Source of the DNA: Chlorobium sp.
GTDB taxonomy: Bacteria; Bacteroidota; Chlorobiia; Chlorobiales; Chlorobiaceae
Reading direction: 5' to 3'
Length of the DNA: 64,000 bases
Assembly: GCA_028277225.1 (NCBI GenBank)
Contig: JANQHB010000068.1
Location: 13,392 to 77,391, forward strand
Shown here: piece after piece, positions 29,001-35,932 of the stretch
Numbering within the stretch: the stretch's first letter is position 1
Layout: every line of letters starts with the position of its first letter
The notes under the pieces: generated by a model
The model's input: only the letters and a program-made list of their open reading frames with translations
Databases searched by the model: none
What the model was told of the DNA's origin: nothing
Program-made: the position numbers and the translations under genes

Positions 29001-29158
29001 TCAAAACCTGTTTTCGCAGAAACCTCTACCGTATCACAGTCACACATAAAACCATCACTGTCCACCTCCTCGACAGTCCGGAAGAAAGTGTCACAGCAAA
29101 CATTGCCGGACACAAGACAACGATCAAAAGGGGTGAAAGTGCATGCGGAAACTGCTGA
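26006..29158 (+). CDS. Fusion of beta-phosphoglucomutase and GH65 disaccharide phosphorylase
   Basis: A 1050-residue two-enzyme fusion. Residues ~1-240 are a HAD beta-phosphoglucomutase: nucleophile and acid/base Asp in IFDLDGVV (D8, D10), GIASSSRN and VVEDAISGVQAG. Residues ~255-1045 are a glycoside hydrolase family 65 phosphorylase: N-terminal beta-sandwich, an (alpha/alpha)6 barrel with HIFWDEIY and general acid Glu743 in VMGPDEFH, then a C-terminal jelly roll. GH65 enzymes phosphorolyse trehalose, maltose, kojibiose and similar sugars to glucose plus beta-glucose-1-phosphate; the mutase then yields glucose-6-phosphate. The fusion couples both steps. Exact sugar specificity cannot be read. 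Confidence 0.92.
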   Translation: MLTGVIFDLDGVVTGTAKIHSLAWESMFNDFLKEYAEANNEPYIPFDPALDYLNYVDGKPRMEGVRSFLESREIELPFGEIDDVPEMPTICGLGNRKNQVFTDILIKEGPEVFQSTVDFIKNLKARGIRIGIASSSRNCKLILELANLEDLFETRVDGEVSLELGLKGKPNPDIFTTAAANLGLHPHDCVVVEDAISGVQAGSAGNFGLVLGIAREIEGMKLAEEGADIVVRDLGEISVDEVFEWFENDLVKDGWNLSYASFRPEEEKLRETLTAIGNGYLGTRGAYEGSKASQNHYPGTYLAGIFNKIPSEVHGETIYNNDFVNCPNWLPIEFRICCGDFIDPFEQKILSYRHELDIRNAVMSRDMVFQDNLGRISRIASKRFASMDAPHVCAMEYSFTPINYSGDIEFRSAIDGRIENKGVARYSALASDHLEHIDGGSSGKGVFLHVQTNASHYQIVTHARNSVSVSGSPVSAKTSFCISPRYTAELIKVSLEKGQECKLEKIVTYHTSLDQDHSDPKAAGDKALAETGGYSDLYDAHSSAWEKLWENGNISIDGDRFSQKALRFHTYHLLGTASPHNASIDAGMPARGLNGEAYRGHIFWDEIYILPFFTNHYPDITRALLMYRYNRLDAAREYARENGYQGAMFPWQTADDGSEETQIVHYNPASGTWGPDLSRNQRHVSIAVFYNTWRYAHETGDNEFLEQYGAELLFEITRFWASIARHRPDTDQYHIEGVMGPDEFHEQLPDSHKEGIKDNAYTNIMTAWLMEKAVELSETLPPSVMDRLVNDISLSYDEIEEWKKISSSMHIILNSDGILEQFDGYMTLRELDWEHYRNKYGNIHRMDRILKAEGDSPDQYKVAKQADVLMTFYALSPAEVKEILERNGHHIEDPEKLIRDNYHYYEPRTSHGSTLSKVVHAIISSYLHDGHKTAWRWFTESLKSDLQDTQGGTTQEGIHCGVMGGTLDTVARYFAGISFVNDILNVHPNLPEHWRALDLKTCFRRNLYRITVTHKTITVHLLDSPEESVTANIAGHKTTIKRGESACGNC

Positions 29159-29177
29159 TCTCATCCTGAAGATCATC

Positions 29178-29214
29178 GGGGCAGACCGGTTCTGAAGAAA
29201 GATCCTGTCTGCCC
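29178..29214 (+). terminator. Possible terminator hairpin
   Basis: GGGCAGACCGG and CCTGTCTGCCC pair over 11 bp with one mismatch, 20 bp after the GH65 gene stop. A T tract begins 15 bp further on (29230), which is too far for a textbook Rho-independent terminator. Confidence 0.4.
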
Positions 29215-29299
29215 TCTGCTGATACAACATTTTTTTTTCTTGCTGAAACGGTATATACTTAGACGTAATTTTTTTCGCTGACCTACTGACCTATTTATT

Positions 29300-30340
29300 A
29301 TGCGGCTTTCTAATTTTCGTTACAGCTTACCCAAGAACCGTATAGCTGATCGTCCTGTCACCGAGCCTGACCAGTGCAAACTCATGGTGCTGAACCGGAG
29401 AAAAAAAGAGATTGAAAACAAGGTTTTTGCCGATATAACCTCATACTTCAAAAAAGGAGACCTTCTGGTCCTTAACAACAGCAAGGTTTTTCCCGCAAAA
29501 ATATTCGGGCAGAAAGAAAAGACCGATGCAAAAATAGAAGTCTTTCTTCTCCGGGAACTGAACAAGGATGCCGGATTATGGGATGTCCTTGTCGATCCGG
29601 CAAGAAAAGTACGTGTTGGAAACAAAATCTATTTTCAGGAAGATGTTGTTGCCGAAGTTGTTGACAATACAACGTCGCGCGGCAGAACAATCAGGTTTCT
29701 CAACCCGGAAATCAACGTGTTCGATCTGGTTGAACAGATCGGCACCGTACCGCTCCCCCCCTATATTTCCAGGAAACCTGATAATACGGACCGTGAAGAC
29801 TATCAGACTGTCTATGCATCGCAAATAGGAGCTGTAGTCGCACCGATGGCCGGTCTTCACTTTACCCTGCCCATTATCGAGGAAATAAAGAAAAAGGGCG
29901 TCAAGATACTCCAGATCACCCTTCATCCGAGCCTCAGTTCTTTCAGTGCCATAGAAGTTGAAGATGTTTCCAAACACAAGATGGATTCGGAGTATTTCAA
30001 CATTCCCTACCAGACAGCGATGGAAATCAACGACACCAAGCTCAACAAGTCCGGAAGGGTTATTGCTGTCGGAACGACAACCAGCCGCGTGCTTGAAGCA
30101 AACGCAACGGTCGAGGGCAAAATCAAGTTCGGCCAGGGCTGGACAGACAAGTTCATCTACCCGCCCTACCAGTTCAAGGTCACCGATGCGCTTGTCACGA
30201 ACTTCCAGCAGCCTGAAACAACCCTGCTCATGATGGTCAGCGCCTTTGCGGATTACCGCCTGCTGATGGATGCATACAAACAGGCCCTGAAATCCGACTA
30301 CCGCTTTCTTGCATACGGCGATGCTATGTTCATCCACTGA
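29300..30340 (+). CDS. queA: S-adenosylmethionine:tRNA ribosyltransferase-isomerase
   Basis: A 346-residue QueA, which transfers and isomerises the ribosyl of SAM onto 7-aminomethyl-7-deazaguanine in tRNA to make epoxyqueuosine. Conserved blocks are YSLPKNRIADRP near the N-terminus, LLVLNNSKVFPAKI, PLPPYISR, TLHPSLSSFSAI and VGTTTSRVLEA, followed by GWTDKFIYPPYQFKV and TNFQQPETTLLMMVSAFA. Length is normal for the family. It is followed by ispD after 12 bp, suggesting co-transcription. Confidence 0.95.
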   Translation: MRLSNFRYSLPKNRIADRPVTEPDQCKLMVLNRRKKEIENKVFADITSYFKKGDLLVLNNSKVFPAKIFGQKEKTDAKIEVFLLRELNKDAGLWDVLVDPARKVRVGNKIYFQEDVVAEVVDNTTSRGRTIRFLNPEINVFDLVEQIGTVPLPPYISRKPDNTDREDYQTVYASQIGAVVAPMAGLHFTLPIIEEIKKKGVKILQITLHPSLSSFSAIEVEDVSKHKMDSEYFNIPYQTAMEINDTKLNKSGRVIAVGTTTSRVLEANATVEGKIKFGQGWTDKFIYPPYQFKVTDALVTNFQQPETTLLMMVSAFADYRLLMDAYKQALKSDYRFLAYGDAMFIH

Positions 30341-30352
30341 CACCACAGCACC

Positions 30353-31093
30353 ATGAGATCATATGCCATAATCGCTGCAAGCGGCGTCGGCAAGCGGATG
30401 AAAATGAAAGACGGACAGAGCAAACAGCTTCTGGAAATCGGCGGATATCCCGTTCTCTACCATACGCTTTCTGCCTTTGAAAACGCTCAAACCGTTGATT
30501 CGGTCTTTATCGCGACAAAACCGGACAATATCGAAACAGTTGAAAGAATAAAAGAACGGTACGGATTCACAAAAATCAGGGAGATCGTTCCCGGCGGAAA
30601 AGAACGCCAGGATTCAGTCTATAACTGCATCGACATCATTGAAAAACGTATCGCCGCAACAGGACAATCACCTGATGCAATTCTGGTTCACGACGGCGCA
30701 AGACCGTTCATCCAGCCGGGAGAAATCGATGACATTGTCAGCCATTCGGTTACATACGGCGCATGTGTGCCAGCAACAAAGCCCAAAGACACCATCAAGT
30801 ATATAGCCGACGACCCGGAATACTTCGGCGAAACACTGGAAAGAAGCAGACTCCTGCAGGTCCAGACACCCCAGGGTTTTGATGCCGGAACATTGATCCA
30901 GGCGCATAAGCATGCACGGCTTGAACAGCACTATGCAACAGATGATGCCGCTCTTGTCGAAGCCTTCTTTCCCGAACAGAATATCAGGATATACGAAACA
31001 GGGTACCATAACATCAAGATCACCACGCCGGAAGACATTCATCTTGCCGAGGCGATTCTGGCCAAACTTCAGTCATCCGAAAAACCCGTATGA
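30353..31093 (+). CDS. ispD: 2-C-methyl-D-erythritol 4-phosphate cytidylyltransferase
   Basis: A 246-residue IspD of the MEP isoprenoid pathway (MEP + CTP to CDP-ME), which feeds carotenoids, quinones and the bacteriochlorophyll tail. The nucleotide-binding AASGVGKRMK, GGKERQDSVYN, LVHDGARPF and the C-terminal TTPEDIHLAEAI match the family. Length is typical (~230-245). It follows queA by 12 bp. Confidence 0.95.
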   Translation: MRSYAIIAASGVGKRMKMKDGQSKQLLEIGGYPVLYHTLSAFENAQTVDSVFIATKPDNIETVERIKERYGFTKIREIVPGGKERQDSVYNCIDIIEKRIAATGQSPDAILVHDGARPFIQPGEIDDIVSHSVTYGACVPATKPKDTIKYIADDPEYFGETLERSRLLQVQTPQGFDAGTLIQAHKHARLEQHYATDDAALVEAFFPEQNIRIYETGYHNIKITTPEDIHLAEAILAKLQSSEKPV

Positions 31094-31162
31094 GGAGAAA
31101 AGAAGGCAAAAATAACCATTGTCTTGTAAAGGAACTGTTTGTATATTAGCACCCCCTGTCAT

Positions 31163-31236
31163 GGTGAGGTAGCTCAGTTGGTAAGAGCGCAGGATTCATA
31201 ACCCTGAGGTCGAGGGTTCAACTCCCTCCCTCACCA
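31163..31236 (+). tRNA. tRNA-Met (CAT anticodon)
   Basis: The acceptor stem GGTGAGG/CCTCACC, D-arm GCTC...GAGC, anticodon loop TTCATAA (anticodon CAT) and T-arm GAGGG-TTCAACT-CCCTC fold as a cloverleaf. There is one A-C mismatch at the base of the anticodon loop. The 3' CCA is not encoded (discriminator A, then CTA). It reads as elongator Met; a tRNA-Ile with modified CAT is not excluded but the arms match Met. A TATATT-like -10 element lies ~20 bp upstream. Confidence 0.92.
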
Positions 31237-31310
31237 CTATTATAACGTTCAGCACCCTGACTGTTCGTTTATCGACAAACCGGGCATTCATCGGGCTTCG
31301 TTGTCAGATC

Positions 31311-31370
31311 GCATCAGTCTTCAGTTGGCAGTCTGCAATTTGTGCCTTTTAGCTTTTGACTTTCTCTTCA
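31311..31370. repeat. Degenerate heptamers between two tRNA genes
   Basis: CATCAGT CTTCAGT TGGCAGT CTGCAAT and the following bases keep a period of about 7 up to the tRNA-Gly gene. The match is weaker than in the other arrays. Confidence 0.4.
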
Positions 31371-31372
31371 AC

Positions 31373-31445
31373 GCGGGTGTAACTCAGTTGGTAGAGTGTT
31401 TGCTTCCCAAGCAAAATGTCGCGAGTTCGAGTCTCGTCACCCGCT
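31373..31445 (+). tRNA. tRNA-Gly (CCC anticodon)
   Basis: The acceptor stem GCGGGTG/CACCCGC, D-stem ACTC/GAGT, anticodon stem TTTGC/GCAAA with loop TTCCCAA (anticodon CCC) and T-arm GCGAG-TTCGAGT-CTCGT make a good cloverleaf. The discriminator is T and CCA is not encoded. Confidence 0.92.
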
Positions 31446-31499
31446 CTACAGATCACACTGCATTCCCTGAAATGCCACCCTTCAATCGTAATTGATACA

Positions 31500-31943
31500 A
31501 TGGCCCGTTCTTCCATTTTCACCGTCCCTGTCACGGTCGAGGACATCAACACCACGCAAATCATCGAGGGACAGATGGCAAGGCATCTGGGTATTGAAAT
31601 GACTGAAATAGGCCCCGACTACATGATCGCCAGGATGCCTGTCGACCACCGGACAATCCAGCGTATCGGCATCATGCACGGTGGAGCCTCCCTTGCCCTG
31701 GCCGAAACGATCGGCAGCATTGCGGCTTCCTACTGTATCGACCGGGATAACAGTTTTATTGTCGGCCAGGAAATAAACGCCAACCACATCCGTTCCGTAA
31801 GGAAGGGATTTGTCCATGCAAAAGCGACACCGCTGCATCTTGGCAGAAATTCCCATGTCTGGGATATCAAGATCACCAATGACGAGGGCAAGCTGGTCTG
31901 CGTCAGCAGATTCACTGTCGCAGTTCTGAAGAAACAGCTCTGA
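31500..31943 (+). CDS. Hotdog-fold acyl-CoA thioesterase (PaaI/MenI type)
   Basis: A 147-residue hotdog thioesterase. The motif MHGGASLALAETIGSIAA is the conserved HGG...E active-site helix of the PaaI/YdiI (1,4-dihydroxy-2-naphthoyl-CoA hydrolase) group. DHNA-CoA hydrolysis is a menaquinone step, and green sulfur bacteria make menaquinone-type quinones, so MenI is plausible but not proven. ATG at 31500 is preferred over earlier in-frame starts that lie within the tRNA-Gly gene. Confidence 0.82.
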   Translation: MARSSIFTVPVTVEDINTTQIIEGQMARHLGIEMTEIGPDYMIARMPVDHRTIQRIGIMHGGASLALAETIGSIAASYCIDRDNSFIVGQEINANHIRSVRKGFVHAKATPLHLGRNSHVWDIKITNDEGKLVCVSRFTVAVLKKQL

Positions 31944-32057
31944 TCTTCTTCCCGACCCCTGCAATCCGGCTTTATGCCCAGGGAGTTCGTGCATGAATTT
32001 CCCGATTTTTTTCATACTTTTAGGGTTCATAATCAGCAGTAGTTCACGATACCGGTA

Positions 32058-33470
32058 ATGCCAGAAGGTATGCAGATCGATCAACCCGAAGTACACCCTT
32101 CGCCACAGTCCGCCAGCCAGGAAGAACACCTCGCGAAGCTTGCCTCGGAACAGAAATCCCGAAAAAAATGGCTTCTTGTCCAGCCGACCAGCAGCACCAG
32201 CATGATGGTCGATTCAGGGACAGTAAGTATGCCGCTCAACCTGATCATGGTCTCCACCCTTGCAGGCGAACTGTTCGACATCACCTTCATCGATGAGAGG
32301 ATCGGCGAAAAAGTACCCCGGGACCTTTCCGGATACGATGTCGTCGCCATAACATCCCGAACGCTCAATGCGTCAAGGGCATATGCGATTGGCGATAACG
32401 CTCTGGAACAGAACAAAACAGTCATTCTCGGCGGCGTTCACCCTACGATGCTCCATGAAGAAGCCCGTGAGCATGCCACCAGCGTTGTATACGGCGAAAT
32501 AGAGTCCGTCTGGACCGATCTTGCAACCGATGTGCTGCTTGGCAGCATGAAAGAGGTCTACAAGGCCGAAACCCTGAAACCGATGGGAACGATGTGCCGT
32601 CCGGATTTCACACATGCGCTCGCTCCCAAAAGTGCTAAAAAGTACAGTGCTCTGATCCCGATACTTGCCACCAAGGGCTGTCCGGTGGGCTGCAACTTCT
32701 GCACAACGCCGACGATATACGGAAAAAGCCACCGATCGAGAGAGATAGATCTCGTTCTTGATGAAATGCGTTACCATCAGGAAAGGCTCAACAAGAAAAA
32801 CGTCAGTTTTTCCTTCATGGACGACAACATCAGCTTCAAGCCGAAGTTTTTCACGGGACTGCTTGAAGAGATGGAAAAGATCGGTGTCCGGTGGAACGCC
32901 AACATATCGATGAACTTTCTCCACAAACCTGAAATAGCGGAACTGGCAGGCCGTTCGGGATGCGACCTGATGAGCATCGGCTTCGAGTCGCTGAATCCCG
33001 AAACCCTCAAAAGCGTCCACAAAGGTTCGAACCGTCTCGACAATTACGGAAAAGTTGTCAGTAACCTCCATAAAAACGGGGTAGCCATACAGGGATATTT
33101 CATGTTCGGCTTTGACAACGACAGCGAGGAAAGTTTCCAGATGACCTATGACTTCATCATGGAAAACCAGATAGAATTCCCGGTTTTTTCACTTGTCACA
33201 CCGTTTCCCGGAACACCCTACTTCGACGAGATGAAACCGAGACTTCGTCATTTTGACTGGGACAAGTACGACACATACCATTACATGTTCGAACCTTCGA
33301 AGATGTCCGGAGAAAAACTGCTCGAAAATTTCGTGAAACTCCAGCGTGAAGTGTACAAAGGCCGCGCCATCATGAAACGCATGAAAGGCAAACCGCTCAA
33401 CTGGGTCTGGTTTGTCAACTACATGATGCACCGGTTCACAAAAAAGCTGACACCGGAGATGTTTTTGTAA
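32058..33470 (+). CDS. Cobalamin-binding radical SAM protein; candidate BchQ/BchR-type chlorin methylase
   Basis: A 470-residue protein. Residues ~35-175 form a B12-binding-like Rossmann domain (GGVHPTMLHEEA region). The radical SAM domain follows with CPVGCNFCTTPT (CxxxCxxC cluster, with the GCP-GCxFC style) and ends in a hydrophobic/basic C-terminal part. This class includes BchE-like cyclases, hopanoid methylases and the BchQ and BchR methylases that alkylate C-8 and C-12 of bacteriochlorophyllide c/d/e. In a chlorosome bacterium, and on the same chromosome arm as bchID, BchR is a reasonable guess; I recall bchR lying some tens of genes from bchI in Chlorobaculum tepidum but cannot check it. 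Substrate is therefore unassigned. Confidence 0.75.
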   Translation: MPEGMQIDQPEVHPSPQSASQEEHLAKLASEQKSRKKWLLVQPTSSTSMMVDSGTVSMPLNLIMVSTLAGELFDITFIDERIGEKVPRDLSGYDVVAITSRTLNASRAYAIGDNALEQNKTVILGGVHPTMLHEEAREHATSVVYGEIESVWTDLATDVLLGSMKEVYKAETLKPMGTMCRPDFTHALAPKSAKKYSALIPILATKGCPVGCNFCTTPTIYGKSHRSREIDLVLDEMRYHQERLNKKNVSFSFMDDNISFKPKFFTGLLEEMEKIGVRWNANISMNFLHKPEIAELAGRSGCDLMSIGFESLNPETLKSVHKGSNRLDNYGKVVSNLHKNGVAIQGYFMFGFDNDSEESFQMTYDFIMENQIEFPVFSLVTPFPGTPYFDEMKPRLRHFDWDKYDTYHYMFEPSKMSGEKLLENFVKLQREVYKGRAIMKRMKGKPLNWVWFVNYMMHRFTKKLTPEMFL

Positions 33471-33575
33471 AAAGGACGCCTGCAATTGCAGATTTTGTTG
33501 CACTGCATCCAGCTATCAACATTGACGATTGCCCACATCCTGTTACTTTTCCTCTTTAAGACGCTGTTCTGAATT

Positions 33576-33613
33576 TCTTGTCACTCGTCACTTGTCTCTT
33601 GTCACGATTCCCT
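33576..33613. repeat. Heptamer array abutting a start codon
   Basis: TCTTGTC ACTCGTC ACTTGTC TCTTGTC ACGATTC repeats with period 7 and ends next to the ATG at 33614. Bases 33471-33575 show no feature. Confidence 0.7.
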
Positions 33614-34426
33614 ATGTCCTACATCCACTCCTACAGCAATAGCGAACAGCAGAGACTGCTTGAACAGGCAGAGTTCCTCGAGAAGTACCTCTACCCGACG
33701 ATATCGTTCGAACCCGGCAACCGACTCCTTGAAATAGGATGCGGTGTTGGAGGACAGATGCGCTGCATGCTGAAGCATTTCAAGCCGGCGATGATCACAG
33801 GTGTCGACCGCGAAGCATGCCAGGTGGAGCAGGCGCTGGCAAATATGCCGGATGAAGTGCAGATGGGAACAGTCGAGCTGTTCGTATCCGAAGGTAACAA
33901 CCTTCCCTTTGACGACAATACGTTCGACGGTTCTTACATTTTCTTTGTCTTCGAACATCTTTCCGACCCGGTCCCGGTCATCAGGGAGATCAACCGGGTA
34001 CTGAAGCCTGGAGGCAAATTCTATTGTACGGAAGTAGTCAACCAGAATCTGTATGTATACCCGCCAAGTCCTGCCATACACGAGTACTGGTATGCCTTCA
34101 ACAGGCTTCAGCGCAAGCTCGGCGGCAATCCGGATATCGGCATGCACCTCGCCAATGCCTGTATCGATGCCGGCATGACGGTCAGAACCTGTCTGCCGGT
34201 TCCTGTCGTCATGGATAAAAGAATGACCGATACCGGAAAAAGAAAACAGTACCTGCACATGTGGGAGCGCTGTCTCAAGAGCGGTGCAACTGCTCTTCTC
34301 GAACAGAACATGATCGGCGAAAACCTGCCGGGGAAAGTATCGAAGGAATTCGAAAAGCTCAGCCGCGATCCGGAGACAATATTCCAGTATGATGCCCGCC
34401 AGGTTCTGGCCGTCAAAGGCTCATAA
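33614..34426 (+). CDS. Class I SAM-dependent methyltransferase
   Basis: A 270-residue class I methyltransferase. Motif I is LLEIGCGVGGQMRCML, the acidic residue of motif II is in ITGVDREA, and FDGSYIFFVFEHLSDP with INRVLKPGGKFYC are motifs III-IV of UbiE/methyltransferase-11 proteins. The acceptor is unknown. It follows the B12-radical SAM gene by 143 bp on the same strand, but the gap contains a repeat array, so co-transcription is uncertain. ATG at 33614 is used; the upstream in-frame codons belong to the repeat. Confidence 0.87.
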   Translation: MSYIHSYSNSEQQRLLEQAEFLEKYLYPTISFEPGNRLLEIGCGVGGQMRCMLKHFKPAMITGVDREACQVEQALANMPDEVQMGTVELFVSEGNNLPFDDNTFDGSYIFFVFEHLSDPVPVIREINRVLKPGGKFYCTEVVNQNLYVYPPSPAIHEYWYAFNRLQRKLGGNPDIGMHLANACIDAGMTVRTCLPVPVVMDKRMTDTGKRKQYLHMWERCLKSGATALLEQNMIGENLPGKVSKEFEKLSRDPETIFQYDARQVLAVKGS

Positions 34427-34427
34427 T

Positions 34428-34666
34428 ACAATTCGCGGCAACAATCCTGAAACGGCAAAACGTGTCCGGCAGAGTGTTTCCATTCCGGTTATAACCGCAG
34501 GCGGCCTTCACGAACTCAAGCGTCTCTTTTCGGCTGTGTCGAAAACGGTGCAATGAAGTACGTAGCCATGTACCGCCCGTTCATTATCAAACCGGGAATT
34601 CTGAGGAGGTTCAGGAAAGAAATACAGTCCATGTCACGCTGCATTCTTTGTCACTGTACGTCCTGA
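34428..34666 (+). pseudogene. C-terminal relic of an old-yellow-enzyme family oxidoreductase
   Basis: Directly after the methyltransferase stop, one frame reads NPETAKRVRQSVSIPVITAG and then GLHELKRLF to a stop at 34556. A second frame continues with VAMYRPFIIKPGILRRFR and ends SRCILCHC. Together these match the end of the FMN-binding TIM barrel of NADH:flavin oxidoreductases (I-PVI--GG ... V-M-RPFI--P) but the N-terminus is absent and there is at least one frameshift. Bases 34667-34744 show nothing. Confidence 0.6.
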
Positions 34667-34744
34667 TGAACGAAATAAAATGGATGAAATGCTATCACAG
34701 AATACTTCCGTAAAAAAACCATGACAGGGATAAAAAGCATGCCG

Positions 34745-35518
34745 TCAGCCGGATCGCTTTGTCAGATAGCCCTTTTTTGATACATAGACGTTCTCCCCCT
34801 GCATCCATTCATTGTCAAACCCGTTTGAACCACAATAAAAGCTGCGGTTACACCCCGTCTTCATACACTCGTGAAGCTCAATGATTATTGACTCGACCTT
34901 GTCGATCCAGGACGATGTCGTACTGAAAACCTCTTTCTCTGCCCCTTCGACATCTATTTTCAGGATGTCGATCTTTTCCAGATTGTAGGTATCGATGATT
35001 GCATCGACTGTTATACCTTGTACACTGTGGCAAAACTCTCCGGGGATACCTTCACCCGAATCACGTTCCTCTGTCATAAATCCCCACTCGCCCAGACCGG
35101 GATCGATCAGGTTGATCACTTCGTTTTTATGCCATAACGCAGCACATACCGGAGTAATATTTGCATATGGCCCAACATTCTTTTTCAGTAACAGGTAGTT
35201 GCTTTCTTCCGGTTCTATGGCAATAATCCTCGCATCCGGATATTTGTTGGCAAAATAGAGGGAAGCAAGGCCGATATTTGCACCTGCATCGACAATGACG
35301 TCAGGTGGTGTTCTTGTTATAAAGTCATACTCGTTCTTGATAAATATCTGCCTGTAAGCCGATACATCCGATGAATGGATCCGGATTTGAAACAGAAAGG
35401 CACAATTCGCCCTCTTTACAGGATACAGAAGAGTGGAATTGCGGACCGAGGCATTGAACAAAGCCAAAAGGCCATGCCATCCAAGTGTTCTGAAATAGTG
35501 CTCTACTCTTTTGATCAT
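34745..35518 (-). CDS. FkbM-family methyltransferase
   Basis: A 257-residue FkbM-type SAM methyltransferase. VIVDAGANIGLASLYFA is motif I, IIAIEPEESNY follows, and ILKIDVEGAEKEVF is the FkbM signature late in the protein. Such enzymes O-methylate sugars, polyketides or glycolipids; the target is unknown. The ATG giving MIKRVEHYF is preferred to a start at 35593. It lies next to a recombination scar, so its arrival by transfer is possible. Confidence 0.85.
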   Translation of the reverse strand: MIKRVEHYFRTLGWHGLLALFNASVRNSTLLYPVKRANCAFLFQIRIHSSDVSAYRQIFIKNEYDFITRTPPDVIVDAGANIGLASLYFANKYPDARIIAIEPEESNYLLLKKNVGPYANITPVCAALWHKNEVINLIDPGLGEWGFMTEERDSGEGIPGEFCHSVQGITVDAIIDTYNLEKIDILKIDVEGAEKEVFSTTSSWIDKVESIIIELHECMKTGCNRSFYCGSNGFDNEWMQGENVYVSKKGYLTKRSG

Positions 35519-35642
35519 AGCCAGCGTTTGATGACAACCGTTCTGTGCCCCGGCATTCTTCAGGTCAGCCGCGGCAGTTCTTGTCAAACGCATTCTATAA
35601 AAAAAGGCACAAAACTCCTCTTCTTTTCGCTCACACCGGCAC

Positions 35643-35768
35643 TTATACCTGGGAAACGATTGATTCTGTCATCATGGCCTCAATGTCATCAACCCTATCT
35701 ATCGGTTTGATGTCGAACTTTTCGACAGGAGCGACGGCAATGTTCGGAGTAAGGAACTCGGGCAGGGT
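35643..35768 (-). pseudogene. Duplicated 3' end of hcp (hybrid-cluster protein)
   Basis: The minus strand encodes LPEFLTPNIAVAPVEKFDIK and then PIDRVDDIEAMM to a TAA at 35643-35645. The last two blocks of the intact Hcp (LPEFLTPNIAAALVEKFDIK, DIEAMM) are almost the same. DNA identity with 35997-36087 is high over ~75 bp, with the final codons diverged. It is about 0.3 kb from the intact hcp stop and in the same orientation. Confidence 0.75.
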
Positions 35769-35932
35769 CACCCCGCTGGTTTCCCTGCCGCTCAATGATT
35801 CTTTAAGAACCTCGGAGCAGGCTTTCTGTCTCTGTCTGGTTCAGGATGAAATACTTTGCCATAGAGCGTGCTCATAAAGAACAGAGGCAGAGCACGCTCA
35901 AAAAGGCTATCGTCAGTGGGAGGAATCTTCGG
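35769..35932 (-). pseudogene. Frameshifted 5' relic of a TraF-type signal peptidase gene
   Basis: On the minus strand three frames together give FLPLTIAFLSVLCLCSL, FMSTLYGK, KYFILNQT and RIIERQGNQRGD. The intact TraF at 52409-52912 reads IVPLAIAVSCVLGLL, FVSTFYGK, KYFILNQT and RIIEQEDYHRGD at the same positions. Stops and shifts make it non-functional. It joins the duplicated hcp end exactly after RGD, and its 5' end overlaps the last codons of the intact hcp. Confidence 0.7.
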
